From contig JBNGIQ010006065.1 of NCBI GenBank assembly GCA_049999765.1, forward strand, positions 1 through 31,479: a stretch of DNA of 31,479 nucleotides. The letters are read 5' to 3'. The notes below the pieces were generated by a model. That model was given only the letters and a program-made list of their open reading frames with translations, searched no databases and was not told the origin of the DNA. The translations under genes and the position numbers were made by a program. The stretch comes from Phaeoceros laevis (taxonomy: Eukaryota; Anthocerotophyta; Anthocerotopsida; Notothyladales). Below are positions 1 to 10,810 of this stretch, piece by piece (the first letter of the stretch is position 1; each line of letters begins with the position of its first letter).

Positions 1-1042
1 ACCGAGGTGTCAACAGATCGTCCAAGCAATGTCAGGACAAGTTTGAGGCTCTGCTTACTGATTTTAAGAAAATCAACGACTACCAGAAGACAATTTCAAG
101 TGGCTCTGATGAGTACTGGACCATGAATCAGAAGACCAAGCAAACACACTGTCTGTCTGCAAATTTCTTTAGGGAGGTTTATGATCATATGGAGGTCTGG
201 TGTGGAGATAGTCGTGTTGTAAATCCGGAAGGAATGGTATTCGACACAGGAAATATGAACTCCACAGCCTCAGCAGGTATTGAACCATTGCCTCTTGTTT
301 TCCAGTTGGTTTTTTACCAAGCACTCGTTCATTACTGTACAGTTCTTTAACTTTCACACTTCTACAATCTCATTTATCATGCTTGTGATTCATCTGTGAT
401 TATGCTGTACGGACAACGTGGACTCTACCACTGCCTCTACCTGGCCAGGCTCTGCAGGTACAAGCACAGGCTCTGCAAGTACAAAAGTATTATGCAGTTC
501 TTTAAGGTTATGCAGTTCTTTAAGTATTATGCAGTTTTTTAAGTATTATGCAGTTCTTTAAGTATTATACAGTTCTTTAAGAATTATGCAGTTCTTTAAG
601 ACTTATGCAGTTCTTATGGTGTGATTATGCTTCAGGCAACCAGGAACCAAGCACCCCACGTCCACGTGCTTCTAGGCTATCGGAGGAGGAGTATGAATTG
701 TTAGGTGACTCCAAGGTAGCAGACCAATCTAATGATGACCAGACTGAAGATTCTGCTTTGTCACCAAACAAAGACAGAATTGCTACTAATGCTAAGAAGC
801 GAAGGACCAAAGGTTCCAAGGCAGTTCAGGGCTTGCTGCCAGTACTAGAAACTAATAATGCAAATTTACTCAAGTCTATGGAAGGCAGGCATAGTCAGAC
901 ATTAGATTGGGACAAAAAGAAGCATGAAGAACAGTGCCTGATAGCAGCAGTGGTGAGTGCGAGATCAGAAAGACACGCGCTGTTTTCGACGCCTTGGAAG
1001 GGGATCGCCAGACGGAATTGGATCATCATCAACTTAGCATGA
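1..1042 (+). CDS. Trihelix/Myb-SANT-like DNA-binding protein, 5' part outside window
   Basis: Partial gene. The reading frame is already open at base 3, and exon 1 ends at 276 (phase 1, donor GT at 277). Exon 2 starts at 636 after a TTCAG acceptor, restoring one glycine codon across the junction. The first ~85 residues carry the signature of plant trihelix/Myb-SANT-like proteins: NRSSKQCQDKFEALLTDFKK, a W in EYW, and FFREVYDHMEVW. Family members bind DNA through three helices and act in the nucleus. Exon 2 is acidic and Ser/Asp-rich, followed by a basic KKRR stretch and a charged helix, as expected for the C-terminal part. A strong donor (GTGAGT, 953) probably ends this exon at 952, so the last ~29 codons up to the stop at 1042 may be intron readthrough. 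No further exon was recognised. The family call is fairly secure; the 3' end is not. Confidence 0.72.
491..616. repeat. ~19-bp tandem repeat inside intron of the trihelix-like gene
   Basis: About seven head-to-tail copies of a unit close to TATGCAGTTCTTTAAGTAT (first copy 18 bp, last truncated), differing by single bases. The array fills the 3' part of the 277-635 intron and stops about 20 bases before the acceptor. Each unit has a CAG and a pyrimidine tract, so it offers repeated acceptor-like sites. Confidence 0.9.
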
Positions 1043-1311
1043 AGCGCCTGAACACATGACCTGATAAGAGCCTGGGCAGTGTACCAGCTGAAGAACCTGA
1101 TGAGCCCTTGGAGAACAACAAACGATTCAAACACGATCACGACGCTTCCCCTTAATCAGGCTCATGATTAATTATCACCCAACAGGCAGAACCTTACAAT
1201 CAATCACTTCACATAGTGCACAGCATAGATCTCGTTATCTACACAGCAATGTCACAGGCGTGCCTGAATGGACCTAGTGAAACTATTTGTAAGCAGGATG
1301 CCATACCGCTC

Positions 1312-1422
1312 GCTGTTATGAGACGTGATTGCTTTCACCAGCACAGGATCAACCGTCCCAGTTTCCGCTGTTAATGAGACGTGATTGCTTTCACCAGCAC
1401 AGGATCAACCGCCCCAGTTTCC
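1312..1422. repeat. 55-bp tandem duplication spanning the NPF stop codon
   Basis: Two adjacent copies (1312-1366 and 1367-1422) differ by one inserted A and a T/C change. The right-hand copy includes the last codons and stop of the minus-strand NPF gene; the left-hand copy lies just downstream in its 3' region. Confidence 0.9.
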
Positions 1423-2942
1423 TAGGGCTCGCATACCAGGTTGCGAATGAGACGAACAAAATGAAGTTCACGGCCCCGATGGTGGCCAAGAGAAAGTAGA
1501 AGACATCAACTCGCTCGCCTTCGTGCAGCACCGCATGCCTCGAGGCGCTGTACAGTATGCTCACAATGAGGCTACTGAGGAAGTAGCCAGCACACTGTGA
1601 GCTCATGGACAGCACACCCGCCGTAGATGGAGAAGGTCTCGGTGCATCCTGGTAGTACAGTTCCAGCACTCCCACAACAGTGTAGTAGTCCCCAAGTCCC
1701 GCACCTAGAGCCTGAGGAAGAAGCCAGGCAACGGACATGGCTGACACGGGATGCAGGTCCAGACTGTTGGCAAGAAGAGTACTCTCGGAGGCCCTTCTCC
1801 TCTGCTCAACAAGCCCTGCCGCCACCATGGCGGAAGCAGAGAGGAAGAGTCCAACACCAATTCTCTGCAGTGGAGTAGTTTTGGCAGCAAAAAGCGGCCT
1901 GCTTTCGATTGTTGTTCTCTTCAAACCTGGCGTCAACCTATCACGCAAGAGTGCCAGAGTTGGCCCTATCAGAAGTGCGAAAGCTACGGTGGATGCCGCA
2001 GGTAGTCTCAAGGAGTCTCCCAATATCCCAGGACTTCTCATATGTTTGCTCTGCCACAACATGAATGTGGTGAGCTGGGCCAGAACCGCGCTGGAAAAGA
2101 AGGTGGCTGCCCAGATGGGGAGCAGCCGCAGAAGGATCTTGATTTCATGGAGGTTCAGCCTCTGCTTGCCGCTGCGCATTTCCGCAGTGGCGGCTTTCAA
2201 TCCCCCAGTCCCGGCTGCCACCACGCAAAGCAATATCGCGCACACAGCAGCGTGGCTTGGTTTGCAAAACCGCAAAGGAATCCATGAAACTGTGGTCCAC
2301 CGATAGCAAGAAGCAGGCACGCCGGGTGAAATGGACGAAAGCGCCACAAGCAAGGCAAGCCCCTGCACCGGATGGAGCTGGAGGATTTGGTGCGAGCTCG
2401 CAATTCGACAAAGCTGACAGTTCTAAAGAGATTTCAACAGAAATTATAGCAAGTGCTCACTCACCAGCACTTGGAGGACGGACAGGAAGACGGTTGTGCC
2501 AAACTGCCAAGCAAATGTGTCTGCAACCAAGTGTGAAATGAGCGGGGTTATCACCAAGGTTCCCAGAAAGTTGGTTGTGAGGTTGGCCGCCGTAGCCACA
2601 GGGACCTGGAGCTCGTTGTTGCAGTACAAAAATAGCGTCAACTGAATGCTCAGGTACCCCATGACTTCCAACAAACCTGTACAGGTCAATGCAATTCAGC
2701 GTTCAGCTGGTTGCTCCACACAGGGAAAAGTTGCTTTTCACATTGTCTGGTGACCACGGCAAAAAAATGCAGCCCAAGTCATTAAATGGTTCAAACGTTC
2801 GGACCACGACCTCACCAGATAGAAACAGCGCTGTTCTCCATCCCGTGGCTCCTGAGCTCACTTGTTTGTCTGTTGCATGATCTCCTATTGGCAAATACCT
2901 CTTGTCTTCAGTCTCAAGCTCCTTCAATTTGGAACAGTGCAT
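1391..2942 (-). CDS. NPF (NRT1/PTR family) transporter-like protein, internally shortened
   Basis: Three exons on the minus strand: 2942-2816, 2676-2465 and 2362-1391, with GT..AG introns and matching phases (1, then 0), giving about 436 aa. NPF proteins are 12-helix proton-coupled transporters of nitrate, peptides or hormones, usually 550-620 aa. Recognisable landmarks are GWRTALFLS and TAANLTTNFLGT near the N-terminus, GTGGLK (usually GTGGIKP), and in the C-terminal half IKILLRLLPIWAA, AQLTTFMLWQ, PLQRIGVGLFLSASAMVAA and GYFLSSLIVSI. The ~150-residue segment after GTGGLK (usual helices 5-6 and the central loop) is absent: coding runs straight from GGLKAATAE into MRSGKQRLNLHEIK near position 2179 with no intron signals. 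The ExxE(R/K) proton-coupling motif is also not intact (GLLEVM). The reading frame is open, so it may be a divergent short gene, but a non-functional transporter is more likely. Confidence 0.75.
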
Positions 2943-3493
2943 TGCGGTTCCAAACAGAGCACTTTAGGCTAAAGAGTCTGGAACGACTGGGGGACTTCAC
3001 CGACAGACACGCAAACAGATCTCTCTCTTCATGTCGCAAAATGCGGAAATTTCAGCCTTTCTGGACACTAACCTTCTTGTAGAGGTAGAAAATGGAGGCT
3101 GGAGAGGACATCTTCTATTGAATCGCCCCCCTGCCTCGTTGCTCAGGTGCCTCGAAGCTCCTCTGGATCCTCGACTGCATGCGAGATGTGTGGAGGGCGA
3201 TTCGGCCAATCCAGATCGACGAAAAACTGTAATGCAAGAAGGGCATGACCCCGGCCTTGACGCAGTCGAGGGCATGCATCGGATCGGCCTCAATGAATGA
3301 ATGTGCAACCGTACTACATGCTTTTACAGGAAGGCTGACGACTAGTTTCAACTCTCGGATCGCAGCTCGATACAAACAGGCCTCCCCCCAAGTGCGACGT
3401 CCCAACAAGGAGGTTTCATAGCCCGGCGTACATCGTACATCGAGCAACAAATGGCATCAAAACGGTACCGAGCTTAACCTACTACTGAACCCA
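2943..3493. other. Intergenic; no gene recognised
   Basis: Upstream region of the minus-strand NPF gene. Short open frames exist on both strands, but none has recognisable motifs or paired splice signals. It probably contains the NPF promoter and 5' leader; no specific element was identified. Confidence 0.5.
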
Positions 3494-3517
3494 CGCTAGA
3501 GGGAGGGCTTGAACCTC

Positions 3518-3550
<33 letters not shown>

Positions 3551-3567
3551 AACTGAGCTACTCCAGC
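3494..3567 (-). tRNA. tRNA-Asn (anticodon GTT)
   Basis: A 74-nt cloverleaf reads on the minus strand. The acceptor stem GCTGGAG pairs with CTCTAGC (one G-T wobble), discriminator G. Box A is TAGCTCAGTTGG and box B is GGTTCAAGCCC. The anticodon loop CTGTTAACC gives anticodon GTT, Asn. There is no intron. No T-run follows immediately; the first TTTT on this strand is about 32 nt beyond the 3' end (3462-3459). Confidence 0.96.
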
Positions 3568-3790
3568 CGCCGTGGCATAACATCGGAAGCTAAGCACTTT
3601 ATCGCAAGATTTTATCTAGCGCCGGCAGCGTCCAAGTGGGGGACTCCGGCCAGATCTGGCGAGGGAAGCTTGGCAGAGTTTGAAGGCTGAGCTGAGCAGA
3701 CGACACAACTTACTTCACGTACTGCCTGTCATCTGCTGACTTGAGACAAGTGCGCGCTGTGTCGACGTCAGAGCTCACTGTGCTGGACTG

Positions 3791-5334
3791 ATGGCTGACA
3801 AGCCAGCTCGGGCTCTCGTAGTCTACGGTGATGGGCTAGCAGGAGCTTTGGGGCCCCAGCACAAACATCTCCATGCCTTGGCCCTGGCTGGATCATGTGG
3901 CTTTCTTGCGCTCCGGGAGAATCCTGTTGGAGGTCAGTGTCTCAAGTCTGTCTGCGGTGTTGGACTGGTGCCAGATCGTTCACGAGGAAATTCGGCTACA
4001 TTGCTGGAAACTGGAGTCCTGTTGTCACTGCCAGTTATGGTAGGAAGGGTCCTTGGTTTAACACTGCCGGTGCACAGCAGAGGATGAAGCAGAGCGCGTG
4101 GTGAGAGAGTTGGCGCAACTTCTTGACCTACATGATGTTTACTCTGTAAGGAACTGCGGTTCCCGGCTCACGTGATGTGCAAGTGAGAGGCTTTACAGCA
4201 CAGACTGGGCAATCATCGTGCCTTCGTTTTCAACCTTGCATCTCGCTCATCCCACCTTGTGTCCCATGCAGGACAAGGCCAAGGCCGAACATGGGGCATT
4301 GTCCGACGAGCATTCTGTTTCGGAAAGTGGAATTCCTTCCTTGTCTGACAGGTGAGCACCAGGCACCCGTGGACTGATGGATTTTGACATAGTCTGGTTC
4401 CCACTGGGGTGCTGTCGATCCAAGCTCTGTCTCACTGTATTCTGTTGACAGGTTCATGGGGATCAAAGCAGCTTTCATCTCAAACTCGAAACCCGCTGCA
4501 GGCTTTGGGGCTAGTGCAGGATTTTCTGTGAAAGCTCTGGCTGATCTTCAGGGCAGCGAAGATGGAGATAGCAAACTCCCTGATCCCTCAGTTGTGGCAT
4601 CATCGGCTTTGAAAATGCTCAACTTATCTGCTGGGAGTGTAGGGACGGACTTTGATCTGGTGTTTCTCCACATTCTTGGAAGTGACCAAGAAGACGTTGG
4701 GGGTGAGCAGGTTTCTGCAGAGGAAGGGCTTTCATGGGTGGATGCACTGGTCTCCGAAATCAGCGAGCTATCACAGCCAGGGACAAAAGGCGCAAGCCAT
4801 TTGTACCTTGCTGTCATTTTAGGTTATGGCTCACAGTCCACTGGGTCAGAAGAGAACTCGCCCCCCTCTTTCGACTCACTGGCAACCTTACCTGAAGAGT
4901 TGTCGAGGTTCCGACCTAAGCAGAGCTACACTCTCAGGGGTGGCAATCCGGTTGAGGATGTGAGGTGAGTTAGTCTGGAAACTTCTCCATACAGTTGTGT
5001 GGTGGCAGTCGCAGATGCAGCCTAGAGAATTTACATTGGTTTTTCTGATGCAGGAACCACACTCCTCTATTAGCCGTCTACCACATGAATGCAGTTACAA
5101 GACGTGACGAAGCCAGGAGCTTCGGATTCGATGAGTTTTGTAAGGTATTACCTGAGGAGCAACACTGCTTTAGTAACTCTTTGTATATTTGACCTTCTTC
5201 ACGACAACTTCTCTTGGAATCTGAAGCTGTGTGTTTCCTTTTGTCAGCGGGGAGGTAACCTTACAATCCTAGCAGACAGGGCCTTGCATGAGATTGCTTT
5301 CAAACTCTGGAAGGCTCCCAAGTATGGTGCATGA
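3791..5334 (+). CDS. Conserved plant protein of unknown function, six exons
   Basis: Exons 3791-3932, 4081-4145, 4272-4351, 4452-4964, 5054-5144 and 5248-5334 join in phase at consensus GT..AG sites to give 325 aa, starting MADKPARALVVYGDGLAGAL and ending KLWKAPKYGA. I recognise the layout from memory as a single-copy-type protein widespread in plants: N-terminal VLYGDG(L)-like segment, an ERVVRELAQLLDLHDVY helix, RFMGIKAAFIS, FDLVFLHI, PKQSYTLRGGNPVEDVR, and a very conserved C-terminus GGNLTILADRALHEIAFKLW. I cannot give it an activity. The short hydrophobic strands ending in G or H resemble Rossmann-like or alkaline-phosphatase-superfamily cores, but no catalytic set is evident. No signal peptide or membrane segment is visible, so it is likely soluble. 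It converges on RPL7A, with about 295 bp between stops. Confidence 0.88.
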
Positions 5335-5629
5335 TCCAGCTGGGGGTAAGGCAGCATTGGAGCAACTTGGAATGTCGACAGGCGTTAGGTGTCGAACTTT
5401 CAGTAGTCAGTGAGTCTCTCGTAAGGGGGCTCGGCGAAATTGAGAGTTCACTTTCGCCTCACTCTGTCAACCCCATACAGCAATCGGCACAACCTCCAAG
5501 TACTACGTGGGTCCTCCGATTGCGAATACAGAGAGGACTTCGGTCTGTAAACATTAATCAGAATGACAAAACTGGTGATGAGTATCCGGTACAACAGATG
5601 GAATCTACTGCCGACAGTGAACTCTACGC

Positions 5630-6827
5630 CTACGACAACCGTTGGGCTGCTTCCCTCGCCAAAACCTTATCTTTGATCTTGGATTTGGCCTGAGATTTTA
5701 CTCCCATGATTCCTCCTCCCCACTGCTTCCTGTACTCGTCATAGCGATCGTTGAAGTTTGCCTGGATTTCCCACAAACAGGTCAATTCAAGGAAAGTCAC
5801 ATCCAGAATCTTACCAGCTGGGCACAAACAGACAGACGACAATTACCTTGACAGCCTCCACTATCTTGCTGAAATCGTGCTTGTCCTCATTCTTCACAGA
5901 GGTCAAACACAATGCGGTAGCTGTCCTGGAGTGCACAATCTCTCCAAGCCGGGATTTGCCTTTCACAATGCAGTAAGGTATTCCCTGCTTCCTGCACAGG
6001 GCTGGAAGCCAGACCACCAGCTCGATGGGATCCACGTCGTGGGCAATGACCACGAGCTGTGCCTTGCTCTGTAGAAGTAAAGACCAGTCAGGCGACCCAT
6101 TTCTACTCAGCTAATCCATTCACGCAAAACGCTGTCTGACCTGTTCGATAAGGTAAGTGATGTGATTGATGCCGTATTTCACCACTAGAGGCTTCTTGCT
6201 CTCCACAGTCTTGCCATCGGCCTCTGCCTGGGCCTTCTTCAGCAGCCGCTCCTTTTTCGCTGCCTTGTCCTCAGGCCGGTATTTCAACAGCATCTTAAAG
6301 AGGCTGGATGCTGCAACCACAAAACTTAGTGCCCAAATCAAAGCAAGTTCCCACCACCCGCCAAAGCCTCAGACAGTATCCGGGACATACCTAAATTCTT
6401 ATCCAGAGTCTTTGTGAACTGATTCAATGTCGGAGGCACCTTCAGCCTCTGGTTTAGAACACGACGCTGACGCTGAATACGCACATACTTAGGCCACTTG
6501 ACGAATCTGTGTAAATCCCTCTTTGGTGGCAGGGAACCACCAATTCCAAACTGCTTTGGCCTCTTCTCGAATAGAGGGTTCACCACCTTCTCCGGAACCT
6601 GCCCAAAACCACCTCGGTGGTCAGCCTACTTGGATGACAAACAATGCATACCAGGAGGACGCTCGTGCAGCATCAGACCTTCTTCTTCTCCACCGGCGCA
6701 GGGACTGGCGTCTTCAACGTCCCCCTCTTAGGTGCCTGCACCAACAACACAACCGCAGCTTCAAAAAGCAAGCAATCAACATGATGGAGCATCCACAGAC
6801 GTTCGCTGGCAGGGGCACACAGACCAT
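5630..6827 (-). CDS. RPL7A: Cytosolic large-subunit ribosomal protein eL8 (L7a)
   Basis: Six coding exons on the minus strand: 6827-6825 (ATG only), 6735-6679, 6598-6391, 6310-6141, 6068-5847 and 5761-5630, giving 263 aa, close to the family's ~256-260. eL8 is a structural protein of the 60S subunit with an L7Ae-type RNA-binding core. Clear blocks are APKRG at the N-terminus, [52 protein letters not shown], the L7Ae core [20 protein letters not shown] with [14 protein letters not shown], and a basic tail with [15 protein letters not shown]. The start is inferred: exon 2 begins in frame right after an acceptor, and a CCTCCGACATG|GTCTGT site upstream supplies the initiator. Donor 6678 (GTCTGA) is weak but phase-correct. 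No defect is seen. Confidence 0.95.
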
Positions 6828-6904
6828 GTCGGAGGCTTGGCGCAGCTGTCCGATTCGCTTCGCAAGCTGGAAAGGAAAAAACTTCTTGTGCTTCTAGGGG
6901 TTAC

Positions 6905-6932
6905 GTAATCAGGGTTTCAGGGTTTGGGCGCC
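6905..6932 (-). promoter_or_regulatory. Telo-box-like repeats upstream of RPL7A
   Basis: On the minus strand, about 80-105 bp upstream of the ATG, CAAACCCTGAAACCCTGA gives two consecutive AAACCCT motifs. Telo-box elements of this type (AAACCCTA) are typical of plant ribosomal-protein and translation-gene promoters, where they support expression in dividing cells. The last base differs from the strict consensus, and the role is inferred from position. Confidence 0.55.
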
Positions 6933-7420
6933 GTGGTCGCGGGCAGTGCTCGCTCAACAAAAAAACACTACTACTGTAGCTTTTCCGATCGCCAGGGAGG
7001 GCTATGAATTATGTTTCACGTTTCAGTAAAGACGGCGTCGGTCCAGCTCCATTCGAACATCATCTTACCAACTGATGGAAGACATGTCCTGGCAGTATTG
7101 AATCAGGGGGTCGTCTTGGACCCAGTCTCCATCTTAGCGGTGGCACTTGGGCGCGTGCAGTTTGGAAGAGTCTTCCATTTTCTGGCGATAGGGGCAGCTC
7201 GGGGTGCTAATTGCGTCCTGCCACATTTTAGTTTGGCTGAACTGTACGTGCTTACCAGCCTGGATTTTTTGTGGAGAACCTGGTTGTGGTGCGCCGTGGT
7301 TCACACGATGTCGTACTTCTGTTGTGTTTTCAGCAGGACTTCCGCGTGAGGGGCTCACTGCGATCTGCGTAGCTTTCGGTGAACTTTGAGATTCATCCTG
7401 ATTGCCGCACGACAATCGAG
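6933..7420. other. Divergent spacer between RPL7A and the first TPR-SET gene
   Basis: Presumed shared promoter region. Open frames at 7011-7349 (+) and 7134-7436 (-) have no recognisable domain and no supported splice partners, so I do not call a gene. Confidence 0.5.
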
Positions 7421-10162
7421 ATGTTTGACTCATCAAAAAACCGCATCAAAGCCTCTCGGTCGTTTGACAAGTCTAGGATAGTCAGAGGCCATGTCGAGTC
7501 CTCTAGATTGTTTGCGCTTGCAGCAACGCAAACTATGGCTGTGGCTCGCCTTGCAATTGGCGCACCGGAATCAGCACGTCTATCACCTCCTATTTCGACC
7601 CTGCGACCAATTGAGCTGAGGTGCGTGACAGTAATTCGAACTCCAGATGACTTGTGCGCTTGTGGCCGTCGCAGTGGCCTCACTGGGTAGCTGATTGGGG
7701 AGAATGTGATTGTGTTGTGAGAATGTCCTGGTCGTCAGATGAGTGTGCTGTTTAGGGCTCTTTTCCTCCTAACGCCTGTTAGGTGCATGCTAAGCTTTGC
7801 AGCGAGCGGCTGTGTTCAAACTAGCAGCACGAGTAGTCTGCCCGAGTGTCATTGATGTTGCAAAGGCTAGCAGTAGGTCCTTGAAAGCATGCTGCAAGCT
7901 AGTGAAATATGTGATGTATTACAGTGTTTTGCTGGGATAAAGTGGTTTGTCTTGTTGTTCAGAGACTTGGCCCTAGGCAAGCTGCACGTAGGACGTGTGC
8001 TTCATGGGACATTATGTGTGAGACCGTTTCGGACAGCTGCCATACAGACTGTTTTGGAAGATGCAACTGGCAGAGCAGTACTGCTGGCAATATATGATAA
8101 GGATGTGAGGGACTTCGGGACAAAATATTGCAAGGGTAGGAAAGTGGCTATCAAGGAACCGTTATTTAAGCAAAATATGGATGGCAGTGTTGGAGTTTGT
8201 GTTGACAATCCAGGAAATGTTGAAGATGCAGTTGAAAGTGATTTTCAGGAAGGTGATAGTTCAGAAAATGTTGCAAACACGGGGACTAGTGAAATACAGG
8301 TAACTGATGTGCCACAGGCAAATGGTGAAGACGTAGTTGTTAGTGAGCCACAGGTAACCCCGGTAGCTCCTCCTTCAGATGACCCTGCAGATGTTGATAC
8401 TGCAGATTTCTTGCGTACTGAAGGGAATAGCTGTCATTCAAAAAAGGACTTCAGCAAAGCAATAGAGTACTACACCCAAAGCATCAGATGCATTGAGCTC
8501 ACGTCAAACAGTTCAGTGCAGGATCCGGAGGGTGTAGGCGCTGTTGGCACTTCAATAACAGATTCGAGGAAGTGCAACCAACTTTTGCTTGCCTACTCTA
8601 ACAGATCAGAAGCTTGGCTTCAGCTGGAAAGCTACGGAAATGCACTGGCAGACTCACTGAAAGCGTTGGAACTAAATGCAGGCCATGAAAAGACTATTCT
8701 TCGGAAGGGGAGATCTCTTCATGGTCTTAGGCGTTACACTGAAGCCATCTCATGTCTGCAGGGGTTGCTGAATCTGAAGACAAAACCAGTTGCTACATTG
8801 CGGGCAAATATTCTAGCGACTATCCAGAGAGCCAACCATGCATTCAAGCAAGCCAACCTAGGTATTTATGAAGAGTTGGATGATTATTTCCGTGGTGGGT
8901 GCCAGGGTTTTCCTCCTGACTGCAATGACTTTTTGGGACCTTTAGAGATGCGACGTGTTGAGAATCGCGGCAGAGGATTGTTTCTGACCAAGGATGTGAA
9001 AGAGGGGGAGTTGCTGCTAGTAAGCAATGCACTTGCAGTGGCTCGTTTACAGACCAAGTCTAAAGGCCCAGCTCCTTCGCGTTTTAACACAGACAAGTTG
9101 AGTGTTGTTCTGGAAGATCTGGTCAGCCAGTTAGTGGAATTGGCCACAAACAATCCTAGTAGCTTGCACCAGATGTACAGCTTGCAGGACAGCTCTGACT
9201 CTCCCGAAGGTGAACTTCCACCGCTGTCACTCTTTTCTGGTCGGGAGGACACAGCACTTGAGCAGGTATCTGGAAAACCTGTTCTGGATGTCCAAAGGAT
9301 CCGGCGCATTGTGGGGATTAATGCTCTTGAAGGGGACTTCATGTGGCCCTCCTTTGGATTCAAGCTAGATCACAAGAGAGCGGGTCTGAGGTCTGAAGAG
9401 TTCTTTCTACGTGACGAAACAGATGCTGCTGGTCTATGGGCACTGCCATCTTTTATCAACCACTCTTGCTGCCCAAACTCGTCGTGGACGCATGTTGGAC
9501 ATGCACTGTTCGTACATGCAAGCCGTGATCTAAAAAAAGGTGTGGAGATCACTTGTGCTTACCATGATATCTTCACGCCCTTAGGAACTCGTGAAGCTGT
9601 ATCTATCCTGAGAGGCTTCTCTTGCCTTTGTCCCCGTTGTGTGCTGGAGAGAAAACTTTCAGCACAGTTCCCAGATTTCAAAGAGCTGGCTCAGAACCTT
9701 GCCAAGTATGACAAGTGTAAGGATACTGGTGAAACTCCTGGTTCCCAAGGCTACTTCGCCCAGAAGTTTGTCGGAGTTTCTCATGCGGTGGAGAGTGCGT
9801 TGATGGAGCACCAGCATCTTGCTGGTCTGGATATGGTTAAAAGGAACTGGGTCAGGGCATCATTCATCATATCGTATGTGTTTTCTGCTATCAACCGTCA
9901 CGCCGCAGGCAAACCTGGTGGTGCTTTGCCTTTGGACACCCTTTTCAGAATCATGTTTGCTGTTCATCCTGGCTGTGAGCTCACTCTCTCGCTGTTCATG
10001 GAGAACATGATGGTTGCAGGCGCAAGCTCGGATGCTATGTCTATGATCACCCGAGTCTGTAGGTGCATGTACGGTAATCACAAGACCGAAATCTTGCAGG
10101 CCATCCTCAAATGGTACAGGGCGTTATGGAAAACTCAGTTCAAACCTCGGGTGGCCACATAG
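7421..10162 (+). CDS. TPR-SET domain protein (SMYD-like lysine methyltransferase family), copy 1
   Basis: Two exons: 7421-7620 and 7963-10162, 799 aa. The exon-1 frame was chosen because donor GAG|GTGCGT at 7621 leaves phase 2, matching acceptor TTCAG at 7961-7962, and because the neighbouring paralogue has the same arrangement. In-frame stop at 7370; first ATG at 7421. Order: a poorly known N-terminal helix; a compact beta-rich module at ~69-147 (QTVLEDATGRAVLLAIYD, KGRKVAIKEPLF, GVCVDNPG); an acidic linker; three TPR-like units at ~213-335 (TEGNSCHSKKDFSKAIEYY, AYSNRSEAWLQLESYGNAL, LRKGRSLHGLRRYTEAI); then SET at ~392-605 with GRGLF, FINHSCCPNS and EITCAYHD, and post-SET cysteines CLCPRC at ~621-626. 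The SAM/substrate motifs are intact, so it is probably active on lysines of histones or other proteins. There is no MYND finger, unlike animal SMYD proteins. Confidence 0.9.
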
Positions 10163-10810
10163 TTTTTGGTGCCATCGCAGGGTGATTGGTTTGGTTCATT
10201 TTGTTTCTGAGCCGCAGCGTCTCCGGTTACTACGGGGCTCCACAAACTGATGATACCAGCTGTGCTCCTTGTGTTCCAGTCAAAACAATATGTATATTGT
10301 CACGCATGGATGAGGTTGGTCAACCAAAAATGCCATGTACATCTAGCTTGAATATTCCGAATTTGACACCGCTACGGAGACGAGACGCCCAGAAGTACAG
10401 AGGTCAGTGCAGAACCCCGATCGTCGCAGTACGCCAGTGCCCGGCAGTCCCTTCGTGGCTCATCAGGACTGATGAATGCCCTGCAGCCCTCTAAAACACC
10501 GCCTGTCGAAGCAGCTTCACCAGCTCTGAGATCATGTTGCATGTCCGCAGTGGCCCACAACTTTGAAAAGTCTACGGATCTGGGGGGTACGGAAGCGCGT
10601 CTTCGTAACCTAAAGTTGATGTGTAACTGTGGTCGGGTCGAAGAACCGGGGAAGAACGAGAATTTTGGGCCGGTTGGGTTTGTTAGGCAGTCAATCTCGA
10701 AGAAAGTGTTTCCCGGCGCGGAGGCAACACGTAGGTATCAACTTCAGCAAATGGCAAACAGTCGCAACGCCAGCGGATTGCGTCAGATCCGGCCGCCGAA
10801 ATCCGACGCG
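10163..10810. other. Spacer between the tandem TPR-SET genes
   Basis: Contains the 3' region of copy 1 and the 5' region of copy 2. From 10472 an ATG-initiated frame is open and in phase with exon 1 of copy 2, so translation of copy 2 could start up to 113 codons earlier than 10811. That extension has no counterpart in copy 1. Confidence 0.5.

Noticed and set aside
1737-2306. Plus-strand 189-aa open frame
   Set aside because: It is the antisense shadow of the NPF transporter exon and has no motifs of its own.
7011-7349. Plus-strand open frame of 112 aa between RPL7A and the TPR-SET gene
   Set aside because: No conserved motif, no splice link to the downstream gene in phase, and it sits in a divergent promoter region.
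10445-10490. CTGATGA core next to a small inverted repeat, suggestive of a hammerhead ribozyme
   Set aside because: The second conserved core (GAAA) and the pairing stems of a hammerhead are not present nearby.
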